Part shown: piece after piece, positions 35,701 through 46,449 of the stretch
How positions within the stretch are numbered: position 1 is the stretch's first letter
Layout of the letters: every line of letters begins with the position of its first letter
NCBI GenBank assembly: GCA_030435675.1
Contig: CM059625.1
Coordinates: 7,130,001 to 7,194,000 of the forward strand
Length of the DNA: 64,000 nt
Direction of reading: 5' to 3'
Source of the DNA: Steinernema hermaphroditum
Lineage: Eukaryota > Nematoda > Chromadorea > Rhabditida > Steinernematidae
Position numbers and translations under genes: made by a program
Notes under the pieces: model-generated
Told to the model about the DNA's origin: nothing
What the model saw: the letters and a program-made list of their open reading frames with translations, nothing else
Databases searched by the model: none

Positions 35701-35815
35701 CGCCGTTCGCAGGGCCCACGACCTCACCTCCGACTCCTCCTTTGCCGTCATACTGGCCGAAGCGGATCGGCTGAAAGAGGATTTTGCAGAATTTGTCTGC
35801 TCCACTTCGAACTAG
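32795..35815 (+). CDS. alfa-1: C9orf72 homologue (ALFA-1), longin/DENN protein
   Basis: About 16 exons join through 40-50-bp introns to roughly 770 residues. The N-terminal ITKIIWSSFDYMTGPELKFV matches the uDENN/longin start of C9orf72 (a YWDNILGPRVRHIW-type motif). KLLAGSYLFGATKENG, AQAVTALLQCKGNCVVLGED with YKAVVQMLITLAFFL, FRFSYSPYAKLQAIP, SLINQFLLSLENRAKAFIEH and the final segment ending in AVILAEADRLKEDF follow in the same order as C9orf72. The human protein acts with SMCR8 and WDR41 as an Arf/Rab-type GAP in autophagy and lysosome control. Between longin strands this protein carries about 270 extra residues, Ser/Thr/Asp-rich with a Cys pair (VCPMCMQ) and CC. Length resembles C. elegans ALFA-1 more than human (481). 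Exon junctions in the insertion are less certain. Confidence 0.85.
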
Positions 35816-36464
35816 CCCACACACAAAGATTCCACATTTGCACAGCATTTGACTCAATCGTTCTCCCTTCCAACCGGCTTCACTTGTCTCTGTCGTTGTG
35901 ACTACAACTCTTTAAACTGAAATCGTCAATGTACATATGACCGTATTTTGTATAGCTAGTCGTGGTTAGATATGTAACGGGCTTGCTTTCATTTAGTGCC
36001 TTTTTGTACTGTTCCCCCCTAAAAATCCCCATAGATTCAACTTCAATAAAGAGTGTTCAAAGGAACTGACAAAAACTACAAAATACCTACAAAATTTAGG
36101 GTTGTTGTTCAACAAAAACGCGATGTTTGGGATAGTTCGTTTGTGATTTGTGAGATTAATTAGTGTCTGTAGCTGTTGATTCGGCCGTTTGTCCCCACTG
36201 ATTGAGTTGAGGGAGCGATCGTTCTCATCCGGTCCATGTTTTGTAAAAATAATCGTCAGGTGCAATACAATGATGCAATTTTGTCATTCTAGCCAACTGA
36301 CATTCATGCACTTTCCTAAGCTAATTCACAGATCATCGTTGATTTATTTAGCGAAACTCGAAAATGTATATTTCCATCCAATACCGTTAACTCCATAGTT
36401 TTAATCTGTGGAATGCCATAGAATTGAGACAAGGGATATGTACAGCGAGACGTCCTTTCGTTGT
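35816..36464. other. intergenic between convergent genes
   Basis: A plus AATAAA (36045-36050) could serve the C9orf72 gene, and a minus AATAAA (36343-36348) the microprotein gene. No further gene seen. Confidence 0.5.
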
Positions 36465-36661
36465 TCATTTCGGAACATAGTGGCGTTGATGCATTTTGAC
36501 AGTTCTGCTCGTTGAGTACTGGTCTGCAAACAACGTGAATGAGCCGACTACGGTCCATACGACTTACTTTTCTTACAGTAACGGTAATAGACGACAATCG
36601 TGATGGTCATGAGGATCGCGAAGATTCCGAGCATCAAAGTCACGATTTCGCCGGTTTGCAT
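36465..36661 (-). CDS. 50-residue single-pass membrane microprotein
   Basis: Two exons (intron 44 bp) join in phase. The protein begins MQTGEIVTLMLGIFAILMTI, continues TIVVYYRYCKKN and ends SRTVKMHQRHYVPK. The single helix is followed by a positively charged tail, so a type III or N-out orientation is likely. The ATG follows CTCTATTTCAG-CAAA, an acceptor-like context shared with other genes here. Two more open pieces upstream on the same strand could be extra 5' exons: one with a signal-like start (MPALRTLFLVFVVVSRVYC, about 36796) and one starting MNMQQYYRSQNADLDELGCP at 37218. I could not join them in phase. No family recognised. Confidence 0.5.
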
Positions 36662-39076
36662 TTTGCTGAAATAGAGCAACTGTACGTCGATTATGTCCTC
36701 AATGTCAAGGCACCCCATTCAACCGTTCAATTTCGGCGCCCAACAAAACAATAGACTCTGGAGACGACGACAAACACGAGAAAAAGCGTCCTCAATGCCG
36801 GCATTAAATCGCGTGCGCTTTAATGAATCCCCCAAGGTGGATGCCTTCGCAAAATGCCTTGAGAGCGGATTAGAAAACATTTGTCGCTACCTTCACTACT
36901 CAGGCTTCCCTCCCGCGGGCAATCTGCGACCAACATTCGGTCAAGTCGGCATTGGCAAAGGCGCTGTAATGACAATAGCGATCAGACTCGATTGACTCCG
37001 ATGACAAGTCCACTCAGCTTGTAATTCAGCACATACATATCGCCGCAAGCGAGCTCCCCAACACTTCCTGAATGACCAATACGGGAAGTGACAGCGTCAA
37101 CGGATGTGCATGTGCAGCTAGTATGAAATGTACGAACTTACGATATGACAACATTCTTTGGACATCCGAGCTCGTCAAGGTCGGCATTTTGTGAACGATA
37201 ATACTGTTGCATGTTCATTCTGGAAACCTAAAAATATTTTCGTCGTCAACGGGATAAACGAAGGCGAATTATTTGAAATTTCAGCTTAAGTGGGGTCTTC
37301 AGGAAGTGAGAAAGGTTCCGAAGAAAGTAAAAAGTCACTACAGCTGTTCAAAAACAGGAATTTGCAAAAAACGAAAATGTTACACAAATTTACTTTGGAA
37401 AGGAAGGGCGACCTTGTGTAAAGGTGTTTAGAGACGAAAAAACAGTCCTCAGAGAATGTCGAAAGTTGACCACGGGAGAGTGGGACTCGTGACGCTGCAC
37501 TCACCGTGGAATGGGCCGACGGCTTTATTCACTTTTATAAACATTGCGCTTCCAATTCAAACTTCCCATTAATCAAATCGTTCACTCGGTCGAAAACAAT
37601 CCAATCGAAGAATGGGCGATTAAGGTCGATCCCAGCAAGCGAAATGATTGTTTGAGGGGCCTCTGGTAGGGCGGCGGCCACTTCCATCGGATATCGCCAG
37701 TTCCCGGCGGCACACTGGCCGAACTGATCTGCTCAGACGGTCCCCATCGATCACCCAGCCGAAGCTGGACCGCTTTTCCCACGACTATGCGAACTACGAT
37801 AACGCTCAGCTGAAATGTCAGTTTTGCAACTTTTTTGACGACCAAGGAGCAATATTTGCTCGCGTTAGAGAACATCTTGAACTGAAGGCGGTACATGAAG
37901 GAGAGAAGAAAAGGCTAAAGATCGAAACTGGTTTGCTTTCAATATGTGTCAGTGCTTTTGGCTGCCGCTGGAAATTCATCAGATAGAATTGGAGTAAATG
38001 GCCCAAACACGACACGTCGCTGATACACTAAAGAGACCAACTCAAGCTGCTACTATTTCCGTAATCGTTTTTTAATTTCAGCACACAGAAAACGATCACA
38101 TATTTCTGGATGCCCCAAAAATGGATAGTTTTCTGAATCGCACACAGTTGTATATGAAATCGTCCATGTAATACTCACCTTTAACATTGAAAACATTGAC
38201 TATGACACTGTGACATTGAATATTTATCTCCGTCAACAAACCACTGAGCGTTAGAGACAAAAAAGGAAAACTTATAATATGTTAATATCAACAAGAGTGG
38301 GGAATATCTTTACAATCAGCTTCTTCCGAACTTGTACTCAAAACAAAGACCAGCTAGAGGAATTGCGTTGTCACCAACTGAGAAGCGATACCGGTTCTTC
38401 TCTATCCAAGTCGGCCGCTTCTTTTGTCCCCAATAGCCGTTTTCTTTCGTGAAATTTACCCCTAATTTCATTCACATTGTAACCATTTGTGATGAGGAAT
38501 TATTTATTTTAACCACCTGCCCATTAAGACTTTAAAGACCACAGTTGTACCAGTGACAGTCTTTCCCAGCAGATGATTACGTGAATTCTGTCATTACAGT
38601 TAGACAAGTTTTACATCGACTCCATCGATTGTTTTCCCGTTCTCACTATCAACTCCCGTTTTCGTACTGTATCGCCTTCCCCTCTTCCCAATCGACATCT
38701 ACAAGCCTTGTCGTTTTCACTGGTTCCTAAACGTCCGGTCGATTCGTGCTGAGTGAACGTGCTCTGCTCGCACCCGGGTTAAGCTTTGATTTCGACGTGA
38801 AAACTTTGAACGCCGAAGCACGAAGAACTGAAAAGTCAAAAGTCGAACCTGCGCGAAGGAGAGCATATCGTGCGCACGCCCATGCACCCAACAGCCGAAG
38901 ACAACCGACCTTGTCGTTTCGGGTAAACTTATACACTCGTGACGTAGTTGCGCGTCATGACGCGCGTGTCGCCTTAAGGCTTACAACGCCTCAATACGAT
39001 TGAAGCGTTTACAAACGGTCCTTGGCAGTCGTACGGTCCGACGTATTCCAGTAAGCTCTGCTGCGCTGAAGCCTTC
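36662..39076. other. intergenic or unresolved exons
   Basis: This holds candidate minus exons at about 36.75-37.22 kb (see the microprotein entry) and a plus-strand open block at 37648-37986. The latter includes LKCQFCNFFDDQGAIFARVR and REHLELKAVH, loosely C2H2-like, but it has no ATG in frame and the spacing is not standard. The stretch 38000-38740 shows nothing. At 38.75-39.0 kb both strands are open, probably by GC-rich chance. Confidence 0.4.
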
Positions 39077-40023
39077 ATGGCTGAGGATGATGACCTGCCG
39101 CCGAGCTACGATGAGGTGATGAAAAGGAAGACGCCTTCCAGCAGTCCGAGAAGCACCCCCGGCACGGTCAGAGCTGAAAGCGTCTCCACGCTACCTACCA
39201 TCAGCGAGAGTGAAGAGGACGGTGACCTCTCAGAAGACGAAGCGGATCCTGATGGTATGTCTTGGTGTTTTTGTCGCAATTTGCCAGGCAGACTTCCAAA
39301 AAAACGTAGTTCTTCAGTAAACTACTTTCCTTTGTTTGTAATTTTTTATTCCCTGAAATTATCGGAGTTTCATCAGTTTTTTGTTCAGCTATTCCAACCA
39401 CCAATAAGGTCTCTTTTGAGAACATTTGAGGCGCATATGGAATAGTGTTTCCATGTCTTTTTGTCACTTTTGACGAAAACTACCTTTATCAAACACCGTA
39501 ATCTGTTTGTCATTCGCCTGAATTCAGACCGACGCTCCTATACATCAACGGTTGTTGACGAAACTGCGGAGAGTTCAGGGCAAAACGAGCCTTCTTCCGC
39601 CGAAAATACCGCCGCAGTAGGAGGATCTCGAAGAGTGCGACGAGTCACCATCGGCGAAAGCGAAACCATCGAAATAGAGGCCGATGATGATGAAGCGCCC
39701 CGAACACCGCGAGGATCGCGAGTGTATCCACTCGAACAGTTCATGACAGACAACCCTTATAAGTATCTATCTCTGAGTAAGCTCTGCTAAGTCATGAGTC
39801 TCTGACGATCTCGGCGATCCTTGCAGGGCATGGCTGGACGCCGACTCCTCCTTGTCCACACGAAGAACAAGAGGACGAAGACGACGTCGACGCTCCGACG
39901 AAGCGTCGCCTCGTTGCCACCGTTTTGCTTTTTGCATTTATTTCAATTCTCATTTTCGTCATTGCGAAACTGCTCGAAGGCGCAAAACATTCGGTGCCGA
40001 CAGAAATGCGACCAAAAGACTAA
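39077..40023 (+). CDS. acidic PPxY protein with C-terminal membrane anchor
   Basis: Three exons join in phase to about 215 residues. The N-terminus has DDLPPSYDEVMKRK, a perfect PPxY motif (PPSY) of the kind bound by WW domains of Nedd4-family ligases. Acidic, Ser-rich sequence follows (TISESEEDGDLSEDEADPD; RRVTIGESETIEIEADDDE). Near the C-terminus RRLVATVLLFAFISILIFVI is a single hydrophobic helix with a short luminal tail ending EMRPKD. This is the plan of a tail-anchored adaptor facing the cytosol. The first intron is longer (about 270 bp) and the second about 49 bp. I recognise no orthologue; a ubiquitin-ligase adaptor role is inference from the motif. Confidence 0.75.
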
Positions 40024-40068
40024 AAATCTTCCATAAATAGTTTCACTCGACACCGCGTGATTCCACTT

Positions 40069-40074
40069 AATAAA
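40069..40074 (+). other. poly(A) signal AATAAA
   Basis: It lies 45 nt after the stop of the PPxY protein and 44 nt before the convergent CLHM-1 stop. Confidence 0.8.
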
Positions 40075-40117
40075 TTCCTTTTCTTCACAGATCGCCGTCC
40101 TCTTCTCACTGATTTGG

Positions 40118-41612
40118 TCACGCTTCGGAGTGTATGGGAACGTTCAAAATAGGTGTTATCGCGCTCCCCTCAGGATTCGATTTACAGTCGTGTACAGTCT
40201 TCCGATTTGTCCACACTTGGAGTGGAGTATAGAGGTGAGGATCGATGTCGGCCTTCAGATGTTTGTCCCAAATGTACGTGTTGGCGACAAACGGCACGGA
40301 ACTGACGCTGTCCCAGTCCGCCTTAGACCACTTCCCCTGTTCGAAGAACTGCTTACAGTTTTGTTCCGCTACACGTCGCGCGTGTTCCTTAACATCTTCA
40401 CTTAAGGCATTCTTAGTGAGCTGTACCTTAGCTTCCGCCTCGAAGATCTTCCTTTCCTCCGCCCTGTAATTGCCAACGTACGTGTTCTGCACGTAGGTGT
40501 ATTTGTCGAACATCCGAATGAAGCAAATAACTGAAATGAGCAGTCTGTTCATAGTAGTAATTGGAGCTCAATTTAGTAAACACAGATTTTATTGCGTGAC
40601 ATGTTCGCAATTTTGTCATTCTCTCCGCTAAGATGTCATGTCAATGCTGCGTTTTCTCAACTGTGCACTTGCATCACTAGTGGGAGGAGCAGCTCTGAGT
40701 CTAAAGTGCACTTACTAGTCATTGCCGAAACGCCAACAAGAATAAGAAGCATCCACGCGATAACTTGTGATTCTGATTGTAGCAGCTTTGCATGGCTCTC
40801 GTGAAGAGTACAAATGCAGGCAGCACAAATCTGAAACAGAATCTGTCAATCAGATAAGATGAGCTCTGCAAGTGTCGCAAACATAGTGTATTATGCACTT
40901 GTGAAACAAAGACAAAACTACATATGTAGTGTTTACCTCATCGTCACTGGATTCTATAGCCTTAATTAAGAGTTCCTAAAAGCCTTCTGGATTGCATGCA
41001 TCGTTTTATTAAATATTCAAGCACTCACTGTTCCCGACTTCGAAAGAGCGTTGTAAAGGGGGTCGAGCGCCATAGCCGTTGAGTTTTGGCATTGAGGAGA
41101 TGTAGAGAGTGGACAGTAGTCCCCTGCTCGTAGGCATTGATAGTAGCCTCCGTCAAGAAATGCGACAAAGAGCCAGGCGATGGGCGCTATAAGGGCTTGC
41201 GATATAATGGAAATCCAGTAAACAATGATGGTCTTCCACTGGTGGCGAGTGGAAGTAACCCTAAGAAAAGCGTTTATGCAGGACCTCGTTTGGACAACAA
41301 ACCGAAAACAACATCCGTGCACGAGCTTCCATGTGTTCTGGTTGATTGTAATTCCGAATATCAGCAGAGCGATTGATGGCCCGAAAATGAAAGCAGTGGC
41401 ATGAATGATGTTGAGCGGATAGGCGCAGGGACACGAAAATGTTAACTTTCTAATGAGCTGAAAGCGTGTCGTGGAAATAGGGGCTTAGCAGCAATCGACA
41501 AACCGATTGACCACTGATGGTGGACACAATGATGAGACCATTAAAGACGGAAGGACCGTAGTTGGTGAAGATATTGGAGAAAGTGTTGAGGATGGTGTCT
41601 TGGGTGGCCATG
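40118..41612 (-). CDS. clhm-1: calcium homeostasis modulator channel (CLHM-1)
   Basis: Six exons join in phase. The start ILNTFSNIFTNYGPSVFNGL then STISGQS, LIRKLTFSCPCAYPLNIIHA, FIFGPSIALLIFGITINQNTW and KLVHGCCFR match CLHM-1 closely. IAPIAWLFVAFLDGGYYQC is TM3 with the conserved ectodomain, IAWMLLILVGVSAM is TM4, and the long C-terminal helix holds RAEERKIFEAEAK and EHARRVAEQNCKQFF. CALHM proteins form large-pore voltage- and calcium-gated channels; C. elegans CLHM-1 works in sensory neurons and muscle. The conserved extracellular Cys pairs appear intact (YYQC, DYC, PQC). The intron before the last exon is longer (about 210 bp). Confidence 0.92.
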
Positions 41613-42142
41613 TCCGTCACTGGCAGTTAGGTTCTGGTTGACAACAGTCAGTAAATAAAGAATGTAACAAATATGGAGGCGCGCAATGCGGTCGATGATT
41701 CAAGGTCATTTAGAAATGTAACACAGGCACAATAGAGAGATTTCTGCGGAATGAACAGCCAAAACACCGCACGATTCGATCAGATAAGGTTGGCTAACCG
41801 CAACAAATCGATTTAGTTATTGGCACAGGAAGTGCCCTAAATATTTTCTCAAAAAAAAACGGACCCCTTAGCAGGGAGAAAATGATTCTTCGGTAGTCAG
41901 TTCAGCTGCCGCGCGACCCCACAAAGACAGCGCAAAGGAGCAAAAAAGAGTGGCTGGAAGGAAAACAACCCGGCAGATGGGGATGGCGACCGCAGAGTGG
42001 CCAGCACCCGAAATATGCGATTGCTTAGCAACAACTGCCTCAGTAGTTAGGGAAGAAGGCTGCGTGCTTTACATTTCCAACGTTTCAATGTTTAGCCTGT
42101 TAAATTATGAATGACCGCATTTTTTATTTACATTTCAATAAA
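41613..42142. other. intergenic between two minus-strand genes
   Basis: This should hold the CLHM-1 promoter and the 3' end of the next gene. A minus AATAAA lies at 42123-42128. No coding sequence seen. Confidence 0.5.
42123..42128 (-). other. minus-strand poly(A) signal AATAAA
   Basis: It lies 15 nt beyond the stop of the secreted acidic protein. Confidence 0.75.
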
Positions 42143-42913
42143 TTACTGTGTAAGATGAGTTTTGCGCAATCGAAGGAAGCCAAACGGATCCTGTGGCTTC
42201 TCCTTGTCGTGCACTGTGGATCTTGCTGAACCCATCTTTCCAAATGCCGATGACTCAGGCCAGACCACGAAACCTTCTTTGCCATCACTGCCCGTTTTCG
42301 ACTCGTCCAGATCGGCGTCGTCTAGGTCGATTCCTCCGAAGGGCTCTTTCACTTCACCCTCTTTCTCCTTTTTCGCGTCGGGATCTCCTGCGGTCTCCAA
42401 GGCTCCCGGAAGAATGAGTTCTAGATGGGACCGAAGAATGATCACCGAATATTACCTATAAATTACACACCTTTAGGGAACAGTGGTTCTCCGTGAAGCG
42501 CTTCCTCATCAAGAGGAACAGCAACAACTTCGACTGGATCGGGAACATGAGGGGGAAGAGGACGGGCCCTGGATGAAATGTTTTGTAGGCACAATAAGAA
42601 AGACAAACCGATAAAGTGGAGGGATTGGATTGCTCGGATTACCGTTCGGAGGGTAAAAGGGACTAATTCCGAGCTTTGAACTTGTTCCTTCTTTGCCGAA
42701 TATTGGAATTTTGCCGACAAAAGGGATATTGTTGTAGGACAAATCAACGTATGACCAAGGTGAATAAACGGCCAATCCTGGGCCGTAACCGATGACACCT
42801 TGACGTTTTTGGTCGAGAATGTACAATTCCCTTTCGGGACTCAATTTTTGGCCACATCCTGAGGGAACAAGGAAGACCAAGAAAATAACTGTAGCGTGGA
42901 ATGAGTAGAACAT
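42143..42913 (-). CDS. secreted acidic Pro-rich protein, unknown
   Basis: Three exons join in phase to about 225 residues. A signal peptide (MFYSFHATVIFLVFLVPSGC) leads to a hydrophobic-turn region (WSYVDLSYNNIPFVGKIPIF), a Pro-rich part (FYPPNGNPSNPIPPLYR, LPPHVPDPVEVVAVPLDEE) and an acidic part (FGGIDLDDADLDESKTGSD), ending GFLRLRKTHLTQ. No cysteine beyond the signal cleavage area and no known domain. The nearby ATG was chosen because it gives a clean signal peptide. Probably a secreted worm-specific protein; function not inferable. Confidence 0.72.
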
Positions 42914-43054
42914 GACGGAGGCCGATCCGAACACAAAGTGAAAATGCGCATCTTTGTTCTGCTGGCGAAATCAGCGAGCGATTGTCTCCCGTGGATCGAT
43001 CTCGTTTTCACTCGCGGTGACCTTCGACCGAATTTAGATTTGTCATATCGTTTC

Positions 43055-43297
43055 TCATCTAAGCAAAACAGGTGACCTTAGCATTCCATGCAAATTTTTC
43101 TGATCTAAATGGCTATCCCGGAGTGCGTTCCGATTATCCAGCGCATCCCATTCACCTCTGCACTTATCTGCATTTCCAAAGTTTCTCCTTGTCTTATGCA
43201 AAATAAGACACGAATTTGGAACCGGTTTCGGGGTTTCATCAGGTCCAACAGGATCACGCAATGTTTGATATTCTAGATTTTCCTCAAAACTGCTGCT
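43055..43297 (-). CDS. possible 81-residue protein
   Basis: The single frame opens MSSSFEENLEYQTLRD and ends HGMLRSPVLLR. Composition is ordinary and hydrophilic (PVGPDETPKPVPNSCLILHK). No poly(A) signal, splice signal or known domain supports it. Confidence 0.28.
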   Translation of the reverse strand, partial: SSSFEENLEYQTLRDPVGPDETPKPVPNSCLILHKTRRNFGNADKCRGEWDALDNRNALRDSHLDQKNLHGMLRSPVLLR

Positions 43298-43729
43298 CAT
43301 CTTCAGCTGGAACATCAGCAATTAAAAAGAGCCAAAGTTTGCAATGACATCAAAAACGGTCAAGATCGAATTTTTCCACACGGAACCTCTCTTGTTCTAC
43401 GGTAGCATGCTCAGGCTTCTCCCCAGGAAATGCTCTGACGCTGTGTAGTTAAGTGGTGAATATCAGCAATGAGAAATTTGTCTTTGTGCCAATGAACATT
43501 CATTTTTAAAAACCGAAATTTTGAGTGGGACAATCCAATATTATGGGACAGTCGTTCTATACATAAAAATAACCGTTCAATTGGTTGAGCGAGCCGACTA
43601 CATTGTACAACATTTCAATTCTTTTATTGTTACTTCAGCACTCATTTTACGAGGCTCATTCATTTTGACTTCAAAGGAAACGCTTGAGCCGACAGCGTTA
43701 GATGAAATGCACGGTAAAGTGCCGACTTA

Positions 43730-45902
43730 TCACTTAATGTGCAGAGTAAGAATGTTTGAGGATGGGCGATCAGTGAAGGGTTTCGCCGGTCTTCCGAGGA
43801 AAGTGAGCGATTTGCGTCTATTGGACGAGTATTGTTCCTTGCCAGCAGGCATCGTCTGCGAAAGACCGACGCTCATGATGACCGTTATGGCGAGCCCAAT
43901 AAACGGAATGATGTACGGTGATCTACAACCACTGACTATGAAAAATCTAACGTTGGGATTCTTCTTACAATCGTGTTAGGTAAAATGCATCGGGTCGCCC
44001 ATAATGTGGATCAAAGCCTTTTTCCGACGGCCTAAGTGTAAAGTTTCCGTGACCGCAACCTTCCTCTGTCGTGTCTGTTGGCAAATAGTAATCTGAAATA
44101 AATAATCTGCTCACATATGGGGAAAGAAGCAACTGAAAGCTGTGAGTTGTGCACACTGACCTGCATAAGGGTTTTCCAAAAATGACCAAACCCAGAGGGC
44201 CGAACCAAGAACAATGCTCGAGCAGAAAGAGATGACGACGGCGCGTGATGAGCCGCTACGGTAGAAGACGCCGATGAAGAATAAACCCATAATGGGGCCA
44301 GCCAGCGTTCCCATCAAGCTGATGGATGACTAAAGGCGTGGTTGTTGAAAAAGTTTAATAAGTGTTTCCTACTTTGATAATTCCTCCAAGAGGTCCAGCC
44401 AGAAAAGCCATTCCCGTACAGAATGCTCCGGATCCGCAAACAAGTGCCTGTGATCAAAGAGGTTACAAGAGAATACGCCACTCTCTCTACCTTATTTATC
44501 CTTAGTGCAGCAGACGGCGATATTTTGTCAAGCGTATATGGCTTTATGAAATCCTCGTATGCGACCGCCGCAATGCTGTTGTAGCCGGTTGATACCGTAC
44601 TTAGCGTTGTCGCGAACATACATGCGAGGAAAAGACCTGGAAGGCCGGGGATCGATCCTAAAAGAGCTTTTGATCAAAGACTCCTTAAAAAACAAACCTA
44701 GAACTCTAACCGCAAACAAGATAACAAGCTGGTCAGGTGTCGCAATCTCCCCGGTTTCGATGGGGTTGCAATTGTAGAAGTAGGTGAGCACGATGGCTCC
44801 GATGAAGCAGGCCATCGTAGCGAGTAGGAGGAAGAGAGGAATTGTGATTCCGGCCACAACTCGAGCTGCATTCAGAGAGGGAAGGCAGCAGTACCTCTGC
44901 ACTGCCATTTGATTAAGTCCGTAGAGGGACATCCAGAATGTGACTCCCCCGAGCACGGTAGTGAAGAAACTCTGATACTGAGCAGGGTCAGGGTCAAAGC
45001 GCAACGCGTTACTGAAGCGCCCTCCGATTTCCATTGTATCCCAGATTTTTCCAAAGCCGCCTGCATCAATCGTTCCTATAAAGTCAATACATAACTTTGG
45101 CCATGAAGCACAATGTCCACCCTTCACTATGACAAGTCCAATCCCTCCATACATCACACCAGCCTGCAGCGTGTCCGTCCAAACGACGGCTTTCAAGCCA
45201 CCTAACGTTGTGTAAATGGTGCTTGATACTCCAACGAGCTGAAAACTAGGCATGTACTAGCTGAAAAGTAGACACTAACTAACAATTATAAGAACCCAAG
45301 TTGAGATTCCGGTTACTCCACTAAGAGCTACGGAAGGGGCGTAGACGACGGCTCCCATGTAGAAGAAAGTGTTGAGGATGAAGGTGGCAGCACAGAGACG
45401 ACGAAGAAGGACTGAGTGGTAGCGCAGCTCAAGGTACTCGTAGATCGAGGTGGCTTGGAGATCAAAGAAGATGGGAATGAAGAAGTAGATTGAGATGGCA
45501 AACGCCAGCACACAAGTCCAGTAGTAAAACAGCCACAGTACGCCTGGTTTATACAGAGGTGTATAGCATGGAAACGTGTTGTGAATACCTCTTTCAAATA
45601 CCTCTGCCGGAGTACCGAGAAGAGTGATCCCCGAAAGGAAAGTGGTGAGAAGGGACAACGCTACGGGTATGATAGGCATTTTCCGTCCTCCCATTAAGTA
45701 TTCGTCTGTTTTCGACTTCAATTGTCTCTGCTTGAGAGAAATTCGCACGAACACTTACCGGGGCATCACGTGCGAGATTCACCTTAGATTTGCGAAATTT
45801 TCCGATTACGGCGTAGTAGATTCCTACAGAGATGGAGATAGACAAAAAGGCGACGAAGACGACGAAGTCCGCAACCCCCAAAGAGAACGACCTCGCCGTC
45901 AT
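43730..45902 (-). CDS. SLC5 sodium/solute symporter (SMVT/SMCT-like)
   Basis: Nine exons join in phase to about 600 residues. Helix 1 LGVADFVVFVAFLSISISVG; then DEYLMGGRKMPIIPVALSLL with SGITLLGTPAEVFERG, the sodium-binding hallmark of SLC5A5/6/8/12. YEYLELRYHSVLLRRL, STIYTTLGGLKAVVWTDTLQ and MSLYGLNQMAVQRYC also fit. LPGLFLACMFATTLSTVSTG carries the conserved Ser/Thr sodium site. Helices continue to a last one (SPYIIPFIGLAITVIMSVGL) and a short basic tail. It should move an organic anion such as a vitamin, lactate or iodide with sodium; substrate cannot be read from sequence. The ATG follows CACTTCAG-ATTTGCG. A 152-codon plus-strand ORF over its 3' end is a shadow. Confidence 0.92.
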
Positions 45903-46449
45903 CGCAAATCTGAAGTGAAAGCGTTGAGAACGCTGAAGTTGAACCCGACGCTATAAACAAAACGTGAAGTCGTTCAAATTCGGAGATTTGCATATTCGCA
46001 AATCGCAACCGTATGCGCTGACAGGCCCGGCATACAAAAATGACTCTTTTCGACATCTCTGTTTTCGCTTTTTACGCCATGAACGAACTTGTTTTTGGTT
46101 GACAATTGGCTTATGAATGAAAGAGTTCGAGTGATTACGGCAGATTACAGAATTATTGGTCCAAGCTGCTCGGACTTCCCAGACGACCGACAGACTCAGA
46201 TTCCACAAAAACATCGAGGTCAATTTCCCAAAGGATCAGAATATTTGCATTTCAGAATAAATTTTTTTTAGCTGGCAGCTTATAATGTCAGCACGTGACA
46301 CTTCCTCGCGGAGCGGTTAAAGTGGTAGCCACGAACATCGAGGAGAGTGATCTATGGACATCACGTTGCCTTTATTTGTCCGAAGAGAACGACATTTTAA
46401 ATGAAAGAAATGTTGACGGCTCAAATTCCGTGATTTCTCCTGATTTCGC
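45903..46449. other. intergenic between minus-strand genes
   Basis: This is the SLC5 upstream region. It includes a minus AATAAA (46371-46376), 74 nt past the LDLa-protein stop. No gene seen. Confidence 0.5.
46371..46376 (-). other. minus-strand poly(A) signal AATAAA
   Basis: It lies 74 nt past the stop of the two-LDLa protein, in the right orientation. Confidence 0.6.

Noticed and set aside
37648..37986. Possible C2H2 zinc-finger exon on the plus strand
   Set aside because: Spacing (C-x2-C-x15-H-x6-H) is not standard and there is no in-frame ATG or convincing splice partners.
38746..39003. Overlapping ORFs on both strands before the PPxY gene
   Set aside because: Both are Arg/Ala-rich as expected from GC-rich random sequence, and neither has gene signals.
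43521..43979. 152-codon plus-strand ORF
   Set aside because: It is antisense to the last exons of the SLC5 gene, whose reading frame, splice sites and last helix are convincing.
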